Counted from the first letter of the stretch, positions 20,061 through 31,966 are shown. The stretch is DNA of 64,000 nucleotides from Agapetus fuscipes (GCA_951799405.1 OX637343.1:7192001-7256000); one strand, 5' to 3'. Notes: generated from the letters alone by a model not told the origin. Made by a program: numbers and translations.

Positions 20061-20955
20061 AGTGCTCCTTCCTGCACCAAGATTCACAGCAGCCTGCTCC
20101 GGAGGTCGCACAATATTAAGATAAATTCATATTTAATGTTGAAGTCTGTTGTGATGAAATGTCCTGGCGTATTTCTCTTCTCCTCGTCATAAAAAGGGCA
20201 ACTCGTAGAATGGTTCACATTCATCCTTTTGCAGTCAACATCAAAACTATGACAACTTGGTGTTTTCTTGGTTTGTTTCAAACTGCCCGCTTATCGATCA
20301 AGTTACCGGTGTTCCACCTCAATTTAATCCTGTTCTATTCAGCACCAATATCAATTGCTGCTTCTTTCCAGAGCTCAAAACAAAGGAAATACAAAACACA
20401 AAATAACACTACGCAGCTCTCACGAACATGGCATCAACACCCACACCTCTGCAGCACTCCAAAGAGTGTGTCATAGACCTTTAAATAATCTAAAAATTTA
20501 GGAAGTTTCCTGCATAGAGTTCCTTAAAAAAAATATTATTTTATCTCTAGTGGAGATCAAACAATAACCATAAAATTAAAAGTTGTGAATCACTAGACTA
20601 CAGAACAGTTCATAAATTAGTAAAAGAGACAACGATCGGTCTGGTTCTACATCTTTGTCAGCAGGCTATGGAACGCGGGTTTGGTTTATTCCTCGGTTAT
20701 TTCATTAACTAGTAATTGTTGCTTAAACATTGTTCACGCGCTCGCTTCCCTCCAGTAGGCAAACAAAACAGAACCAGTGGAGGGAAATCAAACAGAAAAC
20801 ATATGCACAGCACACAGGAACTGCTGGCTGTGGAAACATCAGCTAGGTGACACATTATAGGCACTTGAAATTTCGGAATAGATGCCACCAGGTAAGAGTT
20901 ATCCGGTTTTAAAAAAATATTTCTTTCTATAATCTAAAGTTGCAACCAGGAGAAC
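20061..20955. other. no gene recognised
   Basis: Open frames here are short and match nothing known. A family C tail fragment (tataatctaaagttgcaa) sits just before the hAT target duplication at 20948. Confidence 0.5.
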
Positions 20956-21367
20956 CAGGCCCGGATTAACCCTTCGGGGAAAAACTCGAGGCCCCAAATA
21001 TGCCCCCCCGTCCTGAAAAATACCCCCCCCCCCCCCCTTTCACCCCTATTTTGTTTACAATGCCAGAGATGCATATCATTTCCGAAAACAAATATTTTGA
21101 AATGTTTTCTACATAATATATTCTTTAGCCTTTGGGGGGGGCCTTGGTCACTTATGCCTCATAAGGCTTTAGCCCCAAATATATTTTTGTTTCCTATGTA
21201 TTTAACTTATTTCAATTAAGTTTGTAATCGGGGGCCACTTGGTCGTAAATGCTGGCTAAGACATGGGCACTGAAAAAAGATGAGTTTTTTTGACATTTTG
21301 GGGGCCCCCTGGGCGTTAGGGACCCTGGTTCGGTCGTACCGCTCGAACCGCCCTTAATCCGGGCCTG
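20956..21367. mobile_element. non-autonomous hAT with perfect 8-bp target duplication
   Basis: The ends caggcccggattaa and inverted ttaatccgggcctg are flanked by aggagaac on both sides (20948-20955, 21368-21375). It is 412 bp with no coding content and long C and G runs inside. Confidence 0.93.
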
Positions 21368-21375
21368 AGGAGAAC

Positions 21376-22519
21376 ATCTTGGTTGAAGAACCTGAAAGTG
21401 GTTGGTTAGAAGCACAATATCTATTTTTCGTGCAGCAGTATTGAAGGTGCAGATCGCTATGATGATCTCCAATCTTCAATGAAGAAGCACAAGGAGAAGT
21501 TCTCCTGTCCTTTTCCGTGCACCATTTCTTCTTTTTATCGTCCCCCTCAGGACCTACTTGTTGGGTTTATCCACCATTTAACTCAAAGATAACCTTTAAA
21601 TGAAATTGTCTTCAGAATCACATTTACACAATCTGAGCTAAGAGAAAAACGCAAAACGCGATAGTGTGAGAGTAGTTTTAAATATTTAAAAAATAAATTT
21701 CCAGTTTTTATAAGATGGATTGGTCCAGTGCACATACAAAGGAATACGGCACACAGGCACTTAAAAGGGTCGTGTTGTCTGCAATGATGGTTTCCATTTT
21801 TCTCTCAGCTGACTATATCCAGGTACGCAAAAGGGATCAGAACACTCAACAAAAACAGTGAGTGTGTGAATAACTCTATCGAGGCTTTGGGACCTTTTGA
21901 CAGGCTAGGAAATAGTATCCTGGGCCGGTTTCCTGAAACAATTTGCCCGTCGGTGTTCCCGCGAACCAGCCTAAAACCACCTTCAGAAAGGGACTGAAGA
22001 CATTTTTTTTTCCAGAAGCCATGGCGCACTTGAGATGGTCCTGGACGATTAAATGGCGCCACAGGAAAAAAATCATCGTCAAAGTGTAAGGGATCGACCC
22101 TCTAGTCTAGTCTGTCTGCAGCAGGTGCACAGCCTCATCCCTGATGTAGCTCAGACAGCTCACGCTCGCTTTAACCTGCGGATGTGCGAGGAGTGTGGCG
22201 TACTTTAGGAAATGAAAAATCTTCCCTGTTAGTCACGGCAGCATGTGTACGCGCGCACATACCCGCTGTGTTGTTGGTCTGTGTGGGGGAGGATGGGAGG
22301 CTGCAGATTATTTCTGGGTTTCCGAGAAGCGCGGAGGAAATGGGAAACAGAAAATGCAAATTGTAGAAACGCCGAGAGGAGGGACTTCCTCAGTAGATGA
22401 GATGTGTAGGTACCTAACTACACGTAGATACAACATAGCAGTACTAGCAAGTGTATTGGGAAAATATTTAAGATGATTAACATTAAGATCATTAAGTAAG
22501 AGAAGAATGTGGTGCAAGA
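21376..22519. other. no gene recognised
   Basis: A stretch near 21890-22060 has two overlapping minus-strand frames that resemble nothing I can name. There is no shared repeat family. Confidence 0.45.
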
Positions 22520-22625
22520 GAAAGTGTGAAAGTGAAGATTAAAAGAAGTTTGCTTAGATGGTTTGGACAATTAATGGAGAGAATGAATGATGAAAGGCTG
22601 TCGAAGAAAGTACCTATAGGAGAGA
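22520..22625 (+). mobile_element. LINE family E, short internal fragment
   Basis: It encodes VKIKRSLLRWFGQ, then ERMNDERLSKKV, matching the WFGHVERM region of copy 1. Confidence 0.75.
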
Positions 22626-22690
22626 TGTTTTCCGGGATCTGTTGCCGTGGTCTATGGGAGCTGGAGCTTCCGGATGTTTATTCGATTTTT
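22607..22690 (+). repeat. family F repeat fragment
   Basis: It shares gttttccgggatctgttgcc and agctggagcttccgg with 45675-45728 and, inverted, with 46163-46230. Confidence 0.5.
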
Positions 22691-23259
22691 GTATGCAAGA
22701 TCTCTCTCTGTTGTACCTTTATATTCCGTGATCTGTGGTTGTACCGACCTCCGACCAAGAAGGTTGGGTTGTGGCGTGCGTAAATTTTGAACAATACACG
22801 GCGTGTTAAAAACAACGACTTTGATTTCTGCGAGTTGTACCTAGTCCTCTCCGGTGTTCCTCCTTTATCCTGATTCCCAATCCCTTCCGGATTCCTACCA
22901 GAGTCTTTTTGGGAATGATCAACATTAAATTTAAAAAGAAGCAATTCTGCGTTTTGATTATAATTGTTATGTTCCTAATAAACAGACACAAGCCTGATAC
23001 TCTAATACTGAGCTCTAGTGATGAGGACGCACCGGTGTTCTCTATGGGAGCTCTCGGTCTAAGGGCGCAGATTAAATTACAACTTTATCTTCTTTTTTAA
23101 TATATTTTTTTATTCCAAGCCATTTAAGTTTATGTCATTGGTTTATGCCAAAAAGTAAGCCCAAGCCCAGGGCCATGAGTATACAACATTGCATACAGCT
23201 CACATAGACAGAGTAAATCACAATCTGTTCAATCAAGTCGGGTAGAAAATATTTGAGCA
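22691..23259. other. no gene recognised
   Basis: Nothing identifiable beyond short overlapping frames. Confidence 0.45.
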
Positions 23260-23506
23260 GTACCCTTAGTACGAGTTGCAAAACTTGAATAAAGTAAATT
23301 TTACGGAAAGTATTAAAGAGTGGTTTTCCCCAAAATCTGCCGTTTTTGTTTGTTTGAACTTGATTTTCTTCATCACTGTAACTCTTTTGCTAAGACCATA
23401 AAGTGTAAGAAACAAAAACGGCAGATTTTGGGGAAAATCCCTCTTTAATATAATACTTTCCGTAAACTTTACTTTACTCAAGTTTTGCAACTCGTACTAA
23501 GGGTAC
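23260..23506. mobile_element. MITE N, copy 1, arms of about 100 bp
   Basis: The end gtacccttagtacgagttgc pairs with an inverted copy ending at 23506. The arms include caaaatctgccgtttttg in both orientations. A shorter copy is at 34832-34949. Confidence 0.85.
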
Positions 23507-23794
23507 GGGCCCAGATTAGCCCTTCTTTTATAAATACGAGTAAGTAGTAATAGGTTATTGGTCCGAAGTAACTGGAACAAAAACACGTTGAGACAAGTCA
23601 ATAGAAGTTGTTTCAGATAATAACTTGTAAAACAAATTACTAGAAACAAGTTCACGCAAGACTTTCTACAGCGGAAGTGCTTGAGAGTGACCGCGGAGGA
23701 GCAGTAACAAAACGTTATGAGAAATAACATCAGTTACAAAGAACTGATACAATTTGTTTGTTATTTGTTTGTTGAACTGGTGCATTTCACGCAG
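23507..23794. other. no gene recognised
   Basis: AT-rich spacer between two inverted-repeat elements. Confidence 0.45.
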
Positions 23795-24779
23795 TAATGC
23801 CCGCTTTCCACTGCGAGCGGGAAATAGCTGAGCGGGAGCGGGAAATAGCTGAGCGGAGCGTAGTGAAATAGTTTTGGCCTTCCATTGCGAAAGAGTTTTA
23901 AAAAATAATGGTATTTGCCTTCCACAGCCAACGAGCTCGGCGGAGTGAGCTAGGCGGGAAATGAGATGAGTCAGATGAAAGAGTTGTTTGCCTTCCATCT
24001 ACAGCTGGCTTAGCGGAGCCAACTAGTGTGTGACAGCTCGTTGCAGCCTACGCCCAGATCAAACGTTTTAATTATTAATAAAAAAAGTTTTTTTTTTTGT
24101 TTCGAAAAATAAAAATTAATTATTATTTTGCTTTAATACATTAAAAGTAGATGTTGGAAATAAAACATACATTTTAATATTTTCAAATTTATAAAATAAT
24201 GTATGATGTGCAGTGTGTGACAGCTCGTTGCAGCCTACGCCCAGATCAAACGTTTTAATTATTAATAAAAGAGTTTTTTTTTGTTTCGAAACATAAAAAG
24301 TAATGTATTATTTTGCTTTAAACATAAAAAGTAGATGTTGGAAATAAAACATACATTTTAATATTTTCAAATTAATAAAATAATGTATGATGTGTTTTTG
24401 TAAATCATGTATGATGTGTTTTATCGCTGTCACGCAACTGCGCGGGTTGGCGCGGGGGGCACGGGGGAGCGGAGTCAGTTGAAAACTAGCGGCCGAGACC
24501 ATGACACAGCGGACCCATTTTTACTCGCTCAGTCAGCTCCGCTCACTCCGCTGTCGGTGGAAGCACTTCTATGAAATTTACTGTTGCTAGTCGAGCGGAG
24601 TCCGTACGGAGTCCGCTGGAAACTCGCTCAACTCTGCGACCACTTTTGTAACTCTTTGTACTCGCTCAGTCCGCTCCGCTGACTCGCTGTCGGTGGAAGC
24701 ACTTCTATGAAATTTACTGTTGCTAGTCGAGCGGAGTCCGTACGGAGTCAGCTCCGCTCGCAGTGGAAAGCGGGCATTA
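23795..24779. mobile_element. foldback-type element, 985 bp
   Basis: Terminal taatgcccgctttccactgc and its complement pair over at least 26 bases. The arms consist of repeated gcggag/ctcgct modules, including an ~85-bp unit with ttctatgaaatttactgttg present twice (near 24566 and 24700). A direct repeat of about 185 bp (gtgtgtgacagctcgttgc at about 24026 and 24212) fills the middle. No coding potential. Confidence 0.85.
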
Positions 24780-24785
24780 AGCTAG

Positions 24786-25276
24786 ATCTGGAAGTCTCAT
24801 CACCACGGTAATTGTTACCTATCGAAAACCTATCGGCAATATTTGTATGAAGACCTGTCAATCCAAGATGGCTGCAAGTGAACAGCTGATTAGTCTTCAT
24901 ACAAATTGTAAAGAATTTAACATTAAATAATTTAAAATACCTACCAAGATGCATTCGTATTTTGTCTATGGTGGTTTTTGCTGCCAATTTTATATCAGTG
25001 TTTTTGACAGCTGCCCGACTTCCGTCTTTTCTCTCGAACTTTCACACTAGCAACATGTCCGCTTGCGTTCATCCAATATAATTTGTGTAATCTTATGTAA
25101 GTTTTGAACTAAGTTATCTAATAAACAGTTTAAACAATCTTCCAAACCCAGTGAAACAATAATTATTTGGGTGAGCGCCCAAAAACCCAGCGCCTAACAA
25201 ACCAAATGGCTAAATACGGCCATAAATATTTCCGATATTCGGTAAGTAAGAATTACCGTGGTGATGAGACTTCTAG
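24786..25276. mobile_element. MITE M2, about 490 bp
   Basis: The left arm ctggaagtctcatcaccacg and the right arm cgtggtgatgagacttctag are inverted over about 45-50 bases including attcttacc and gatattcgg. The 66-bp element (24841-24906) lies just inside the left arm. Solo M2 arms occur at 12508 and 28476. Confidence 0.8.
24841..24906 (+). mobile_element. 66-bp palindromic mini-element, copy 2
   Basis: It is the same length as copy 1 and differs at two or so positions (gatggctgcaag for gatggccgcaag). Confidence 0.85.
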
Positions 25277-25554
25277 CCCAGGTGTCCTCGTAGCACTGAA
25301 GTCAGAGAAGTGAGCTGACATCAATACGTGTCGTCACATGGCAGCCTCACCTGACAATAAGCTTAGTGCAGTTTTAATTAGTGAACTTTTGTTCCAGCCT
25401 CTCTCCACGGCACGCTCGCACTGCATCTGCTCCAGATGTGCTGTCACGTGAAAGCACATGCGGGTGGAAGAGGGGGGGATTATCATGACACGAGGAACTG
25501 TAAACACATTGAGCAAAATCGTAGAGGAGCAGAAGTTAACTTACTGCATTTACA
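25277..25554. other. no gene recognised
   Basis: Short spacer; no repeat family in common. Confidence 0.4.
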
Positions 25555-26290
25555 TACTATAACTCACATTTGTCTCTGTCCTGTCAAACGTTGCAGTGGT
25601 ATAGGCATACGAAATAAGGTCATTTTGTCCACATCCATTTCGTGTTTCGACACCCAATTATAACACATGCCATAATGTCTTACATAAAATAGCGCCTTTT
25701 TCCATTAAAATTCATAAATTTAAGCGATCACAATATATATAGCGCATGTTATCTGTCAACTGGCAGCTTTATTATTCGCAATAGACCCAATAGTACCAGC
25801 TTTCTAAGAACATTTTTCCATTCGCCCGAGTTTTTTTGTACACATGGAAATACAACTGTGAAGCTCTTTGTTCTCCTTCTTACCAATGACCATTTTCGGA
25901 AGTAAGTTGAAACAGATTAAAAAAAAAATAGGCAGATTTCTTTGGTGAGCGCTGTTTTGTGTGTATCACACCTGGCATCACAACGAGCTTGGTTGTCACT
26001 GTAGAAAGCGCCAATTCTCAAGGATGACCCAGTTGCTGTAAGGCTGGGTGGACCTTTTGATGACCGGTCTTTGGTAAAGGTTTATAAATTTTTCAACCCA
26101 GCGAAGAGCAAATTTGAAAATATAAATGGTAGGTATATGTTTTGTGCTGCGCCGGGATTCAAACCCACAACCTTCCATTTACGAGTCCGAAGTGCTACCA
26201 CAAGACTACAGACCGGTCCCTATATATAATGTCTATTTTCGTTAAAATAATTTCTATTCCACGGATATCATAAGTCAATGCCTAGCACAC
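25555..26290 (+). repeat. family G, copy 2, interrupted by SINE B
   Basis: 25555-25920 and 26222-26290 together align with 34083-34505. The break is the SINE B copy at 25938-26217. Confidence 0.75.
25938..26217 (-). mobile_element. SINE B, full-length monomer
   Basis: It has the complete 3' block (tgagcgctg) and head (gactacagaccggtcc), inserted into family G. Confidence 0.88.
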
Positions 26291-26295
26291 GTACC

Positions 26296-26450
26296 CCGAG
26301 TATTGAGCGTTGTGTGAATCTCACCTCGATTGCGTAAATCTGAATAATGTATCAAAACTGAATCACTCTCTAGTACTGCCGTTGTATTTTCTATACACTT
26401 TTGATTTATAGAGTGAATTTACGAAATGTTTTACACTCGAGGCACAGGTA
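26296..26450. mobile_element. MITE D, compact copy
   Basis: The left end ccccgagtattgagcg and the inverted right end cactcgaggc pair. The middle has actgaatcactctctagtac, also found near 18125. Confidence 0.65.
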
Positions 26451-26629
26451 GAGAGGGTACTCAGGCATCACGCTTCTCGTGATCTGCCAGCGGTTCCACG
26501 AGGAGTGCCACCCGAGGCATGCTATTCACATCAGGTCCATCGAACCACTTGCTCTAACAACCATGGGCACACTTCTGACCAAGAGATTATTGTTTTGTCG
26601 TGGGATTGTTTTATCCTTCCGCAACACGA

Positions 26630-27105
26630 CTAAGCTACACATATAGTGTAACTTCTTGCCTGATTTATCCCCGAATCGCATGTGGTGATTCGGGACCTAT
26701 TTACTTTTACGGGTAAGAGGGCCGGCTTCACACCAACCACTTTTATTGCAGTGGGGGTTTCCCAGGGGGGCCGGTTCTCATTTCTTGTGAAGGCGGAGTT
26801 AACCTTGAGATCGAACCCTTGCTCTCGGCATGGAATGCAAGCATTATACCAATTGAGCTATCGACATTTTGACGAGCTTGGTCGTCGTCGCTACAAAGCG
26901 CCAATTCTCAAGCAAGACCCAGTTGCTGTAAGGCTGGATGTACTTTTGGTGACCGGTCATTGGTAAAGGTGAATGAATTTTTCAACCCAGCAAAGAGCAA
27001 ATTTGGAAATGCAAATGGTATATTTTTTGTGCTCCGCCGAGATTCGAACCCAGAACCTTCCATTCAGAGTCCGAAGTGTTACCACTGAACTAAGGAACGG
27101 TCAGA
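26630..27105 (-). mobile_element. B-A dimeric SINE, copy 1
   Basis: On the minus strand a B unit without its usual 3' block runs through gacgaccaagctcgtc, then aaaatgtcgatagctcaatt begins an A unit that ends in cttagttgcg-like sequence. The A unit has an internal deletion. Confidence 0.88.
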
Positions 27106-27124
27106 TCATCTCTCCGCTTCTTGT

Positions 27125-27617
27125 AAATAGTTTTGCATGAACTTCCATTAGAGTGCGCGGTTGAGGTATGGACACCTCACCAGCGGAAGTACATCACTAT
27201 GTTAGAGCAGCTCCAGAAGAAGTTCCTGAAGTACCTCCTCATGAGAACGCAGGGAAATTACCCTCAGTTCATGCACCATGAGGAGCTGCTTGGGGAAACT
27301 GGATTCAGGAGCTTAGAAACTAGGCGCAACGGGACCCTGATGGTGTTCACTTATAAAGTCATCAACGACAGTTTCACCCTGTTGGAGGGTTTCAGGTTGT
27401 TTATGCCGAATTATTACAATCGGGGGCGAAGTAATGATCTATTTCATGTACCAATGAGCCGCACCGATGTCTTGGCACAGCATCCTTTAACTCGGAGTGT
27501 CAAACTCATTAACGAGTCGAAGATAAGTATGGCGAAAGAGTTCCTCCCAGCTTGTTCATGGCTGTGAGGGTGCACTGTAGTTAGGGTAACCTGTTGTGAA
27601 CCAAAAAAAAAAAAAAC
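27125..27617 (+). mobile_element. LINE 3' end (Jockey-like), with poly-A
   Basis: The frame encodes YITMLEQLQKKFLKYLLM, HHEELLGETGFRSLETRR, FTYKVINDSFTLLEGF and RTDVLAQHPLTRSVKLI, ends at a stop at about 27567 and is followed by a 14-A tail at 27603. This is the C-terminal region after reverse transcriptase in Jockey-clade LINEs. It is 5'-truncated and the frame is intact. Confidence 0.88.
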
Positions 27618-27702
27618 AAGTACTTCTAGGTCAGAGGCGTGCCTATGAAGTGTACGGTACTAGGAGTTGGGGAGATAATGACACTCTTATGTGATTATGA
27701 TA

Positions 27703-27722
27703 CACACACACACACACACACA
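27703..27722. repeat. (CA)n microsatellite
   Basis: About nine CA units. Confidence 0.95.
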
Positions 27723-27856
27723 TGCTGTGGCATATGCACACACTCACACTGCTCCACCATGCCAGGCGCTGCGGTTTTGTACTCTCAAGCAGAAATATAG
27801 ATGAAGTAATTACAATGACGTCATTGCAGGAGGCCTCAGGGGGGAGGGGGTATATT

Positions 27857-28415
27857 AAAACGCAAACGCAACTAAGCTACACATATAGTTTAACTTCTTG
27901 CCAACGTTATCCCCCGAAGGGGTGTCGCATGTGGTGATTCGGGATCTATTTATTTTTACGGGTAAGGGGGGCCGGCCTCACACTAACTACTTCAGTTGAA
28001 GTGGGGGTGTCCCAGCTCCCGAGGGGACTGGTTCTCATTTTTTGTGAAGGCTGATTACACCTTGCCGGTATTTGGGTTTGAAATAAACACCAAAACCGGA
28101 AATCATTTCTGACACCCTCGGTAGGGATCGAACCGTTGCTCTCAGTATAGAATGCAAGCATTCAAACAACTGAGATATCGACCGGACTTTTAACGAGCTT
28201 CGTCGCTACAATGTATCCATTCTCAAGCAAGACCCACTAGCTGTAAGGCTGGATGGACCTTGGGTGACCGGTCATTGGTAAAGGTGTATGATTTTTTCAA
28301 CCCAGCGAAGAGCAATAAGAAAATAAAAATGGTATATTTTGTGTGCTCCGCCGGGATTCGAGCCCACAACCTTCCATTTACGATACCGAAGTGCTATCAC
28401 TGGACTACGGACCTA
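27857..28415 (-). mobile_element. B-A dimeric SINE, copy 2, near full-length
   Basis: Both units are nearly complete. The junction (minus) is aagctcgttaaaagtccg then gtcgatatctcagtt. Confidence 0.9.
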
Positions 28416-28418
28416 AGA

Positions 28419-28535
28419 GAGACTAATCAGCTGTTCACTTGCGGCCATCTTGGATTGACAGGTCTTCATACAAATATTACCGATATTCGGTAGGTAAGAA
28501 TTACCGTGGTGATGAGACTTCCAACCGTGGTGAAG
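28419..28535 (-). mobile_element. 66-bp mini-element copy 3 plus MITE M2 arm
   Basis: An inverted copy of the 66-bp element has lost its outer left arm (28419-28475). It is followed by the M2 arm through gtggtgatgagacttcc. Confidence 0.75.
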
Positions 28536-28699
28536 TTAAACTTGTCAACGTTTTGTCAGAGTTGTAACCAACTTCATCAGGACTGTTACGTCAATGAACG
28601 AACGATCCGTTATTAAATTCAACATAAGTTACCTACTTAAATATCTAGGGACTGTAATTTCAATTAAAAATATTAAACGAGTTAGTTCCTTCGAATAAA

Positions 28700-29000
28700 A
28701 AAAACGCAAATGCAACTTAGGCACACACATAGTGTAACTTCATGCCGAGTTGTACCCAAAGTGGTCGAATTTGGTAAGTGGAACCTACTAATTTTTACAA
28801 GTAAGGTGGCCGGCCTTACTCCAACTCTCTCAATTGATATAGGGGTTTACCTGCACCCGAGGGGGCAGCTTCTTCATAGACAACCACGTTGTCCCTGGAG
28901 GGGTGCATGTGACGCATGAAACCTTTATTCTGTACAGGCAAGGGGGCCAGCCTTACGCCTATCACTTCTTTAGTAAAGGGAGACTCATGCTCCCCCAGTA
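28700..29000 (-). repeat. two decayed SINE A 3' fragments
   Basis: 28702-28870 and 28885-28995 both show the aaggtggccggcctta-type and cttcttcatag-flanked A body in the same orientation, without heads. Confidence 0.65.
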
Positions 29001-29262
29001 CAAGGTGACACGCCTCATTCCAGAGCAGAGGGGGAGAGGGGGATACGACATGACAAGATCCAATAACCAACCACTGGACTATGAAATTCACGTCATTGTT
29101 GATGAAAAGCGCCGACCCAAGCAAGACCCAGTTTCTCGTGTAAAGCTCACTCAACTTTGCTGATCGGACTGGAGATAGGCACAACAATCTTCCCTCTAAA
29201 TTATTTCAATACATTTTGTGTATAGAACCTTGATCTTTTGAAAAACCATGAACAACCTATTT

Positions 29263-29505
29263 TTTATAATCTAAGTTGCAAAGATATATTCCATTTAAGA
29301 CTCATACTATTAAATGCATTCTAAAAAGCAGGCACGTATAAATTCACGCTTACAAATGCAGCATGTGCAGTTACAAATTAAAATCCAAACCCCAAATGAA
29401 CATAAGCCCTGCAACTTTTGCTGACCTTTCCTGAAACAGGGGTGACATTAGCTAAGTGCAACATTTTTTACAGTATGAGTGGTCATCCTCATATCAACCA
29501 TCTTG
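29263..29505 (-). repeat. family C repeat
   Basis: Near full-length; its 5' end abuts the hairpin at 29506. Confidence 0.8.
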
Positions 29506-29554
29506 TATAAAATTATTTTTACCGAGTCCAGTACTCGGTAAAAATAATTTTATA
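29506..29554. repeat. perfect 21-bp hairpin, 7-base loop
   Basis: The arms 29506-29526 and 29534-29554 are exact complements, with loop tccagta and inner stem ttttaccgag/ctcggtaaaa. It separates a family C copy from a SINE A copy. Confidence 0.9.
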
Positions 29555-29560
29555 GAGATA

Positions 29561-29862
29561 GTCCGGTCGATAGCTCAGTTGGTAGAGTGCTTGCATTCCA
29601 TACCATGAGCTCGGGTTCGAATCCCACCGAGGGCGTCAGAATTGATCACCCGTTTCGGTGTTTATTTCAAAACATAAATAAAATACCTCAGCCTTCACAA
29701 GAAATGAGTACCAGCCCCTTTCGGGAGCTGGTAAACCCCCACTTCAACTGAAGTGGTTAGCGTAAGGCCGGCCCTCTTACCTGTAAAAAGAAATATCTTT
29801 CACTCACCCCTCGCAAAACCCTTTGGGGATAACGCAGCAAGAAGTTGCGCTATATGTGTGTT
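29561..29862 (+). mobile_element. SINE A, full-length
   Basis: Intact A and B boxes (gtccggtcgatagctcag, gggttcgaatccc). The inner cacttcaactgaagtg pair is kept. Confidence 0.9.
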
Positions 29863-29989
29863 CACATGTTACGAATGTTCTAATCACCATTGTCTAATGA
29901 ACAAATAGCGCGCAACGAAGGATTAGCCAAGGATCATTTTTAACGAGAATAAAAGTGAAATAAGCCGTTGATAATCAAAGGCGGCAGAG

Positions 29990-30165
29990 GCGTGCATCCC
30001 ATACAGGCACATGCGCCTAAACGGTAGGCAATATATGGTCAAAAACGCATTTAAGCTTGATATCGAGATTAAAAATTAAAATGCATGTTTGATTGAAGCC
30101 ATCGTTAGCACTTCAGTTAATTTCAAATCAGTTGTTTTAAAGGAATTGGAGAAAATAATTATTCT
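29990..30165 (-). repeat. family I repeat, copy 1
   Basis: Inverted homology to 38560-38715 (gctaacgatggcttca, tcaagcttaaatgcgt, taggcgcat). Confidence 0.7.
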
Positions 30166-30205
30166 GAAATGTATTTGTCTATAGCTATACTCTATACTTG
30201 CCAAC

Positions 30206-30370
30206 CAGGGATTTTCCCTGAAACAGGGGTTTCAGGGAAGGTTGGCAAGAGATGCAGTGCTTATGTTTATTTGAGATATGGGTCTTTATATTGTAGGTCC
30301 ACATGCGGCATGTGTAAGCACGAACTTATTTATACGTGTCTGCTCATGGGAATTTGCAACTCAGATTAAA
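30206..30370 (+). repeat. family C, 5'-truncated
   Basis: It runs from gaaacaggggtttcaggg through cacatgcggcatgtg to gcaactcagatta. Confidence 0.75.
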
Positions 30371-30372
30371 GT

Positions 30373-30530
30373 TATAAGTTAGCGCTTACAAAAGATGCAT
30401 GTGTACATACATTAAATCCAAACTTCAAATGAACATACACACTGCAACTCTTTCCGTCCTTCCCTGAAGCAGGGGTGACAATGGCCAAGTGAACCATTTT
30501 TTACAGTATGGGAGGTCAGCCTCATACCAA
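30373..30530 (-). repeat. family C, 3'-truncated
   Basis: It lies tail to tail with the preceding copy and keeps the ctgaagcaggggtgac and cataccaacct ends. Confidence 0.75.
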
Positions 30531-30735
30531 CCTCTGTACTGTACTGTATCCTGCCGCCGTTCCACTAGGGGTGGCCGGTACCTCCGCAGATGCGCCTCCA
30601 CTTTTTTCTGTCCTTACAAAACACTTTCATTTCCTCAATTTTCATCACCTTTTTCATACATACTCTTCTCTTATTCTCACTCTGCAGGTTCCATTCTTTC
30701 GCAATCTCACCTATTTGGTCTAACAAGTCACTAAG
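30531..30735 (-). mobile_element. LINE family E, copy 4
   Basis: It begins with gtatcctgccgccgttcc and encodes the decayed KKVM...MKEL region. Confidence 0.75.
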
Positions 30736-31410
30736 TCAAGGATATGACTAAAATATAACGATATTCCTTACTGGTTTTATTAATTATTTTAAGAGCTGTT
30801 ATTTTTGGAACAATTTACGCAAATCCTGATTATTTAAAAAAAAGTTACAGGTTACTGTCAAAATAAGAAAAAATATGAAAAAATAGGAAAAAACGAAACT
30901 GGGAAGTATAAAACTAGATAACTAATGTATACTCACCTCGATTTTAAGCTGTATACGCCAGTATGATGTAGGAAGAACTTGAAGATAATTCACCAAAAAC
31001 ATCATAAACACCAAATCCTGTCTGATCACTTTGGTTGTAAATAGTTTAACAATTCATCAAGTTATTTTAGAACTTTTTTAACTTTCACGTCCTCATCAAT
31101 ATGACTTTTTTCATAGAATAATTATGGTTTTAAGCACTGCATTAATTTGTTTTAACTAGCACACTTGTAAACAATTTTTTTTAGAAGTTTTTTAAAGATT
31201 GCACATTTCAATGCATCGTAGCTCCCTGCAACTATTGCCGCCTCTCCGTGGCATGTCCTCCTCTCGACGGCTGTTTCACAACTGAACAGAGATCTCCGTG
31301 ATAGAGAGAGACAGACGACATGTGGCTGCATCTACTGTCTCAAGAGAGAGAGGGATAAGGGATGAAGGATTCTGTTTTTTTGAAAAATATCAAAATATTT
31401 ATACTTTGTT
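30736..31410. other. no gene recognised
   Basis: AT-rich and featureless, apart from a GC-richer patch around 31220-31350. Confidence 0.45.
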
Positions 31411-31413
31411 GAC

Positions 31414-31855
31414 CGGTCCGTAGTCTAGTGGTAAGGTTTAGGACTCGTAATCAGAAGGTCACGAGTTTGATTCTCAGCGGAGAACAATTTTTTGTTACAA
31501 AAAATCAAAAATTCTCTTCGCTGGGATGAAAAATTCATTGCTGGTCACAAAAAGTCCATGCAGCCTTACAGCCAGCAACTTTACTAGAGAATTGTCGATT
31601 TGTAGCAACAACCAAGCTCGTTAAAAGGTTGATAGCTCACTTGGTAGAATGCTTGCATTCCATACCGATAGCAAGGGTTTCATCCCCACAGAGGGTTTTA
31701 GAAATTATTTCTCATTTCGGTGCTCATTTTCAAACCCAAAATAAAATACCGGCAAGGTTTACTCAGCCTCCTCAAGAAATGATAACCAGCCCTCTAGGGA
31801 TCTGGGAAATCTCCACTCTAATTGAAGTGGTTGACTCCTTTACATGTAGAAATAA
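31414..31855 (+). mobile_element. B-A dimeric SINE, divergent copy
   Basis: The B unit (31414-31623, ggactcgtaatcagaagg) passes through accaagctcgttaaaagg into an A unit (gttgatagctcacttgg). The substitution level suggests it is the oldest dimer here. Confidence 0.85.
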
Positions 31856-31966
31856 ATTCGTCGCGAATTGCTCTATTTGATCTCACTTTTTTCTCCTTTA
31901 AGATCAGTGAGTATCTTTATTTTAGATTCTTGAATTAGGGATTTGTTGCTTGCACGTGGCGTCCTT

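Noticed and set aside
19580..20119. 179-codon repeat protein on the plus strand
   Set aside because: It is generated by the 45-bp array and a second frame is equally open. Kept only as a weak finding.
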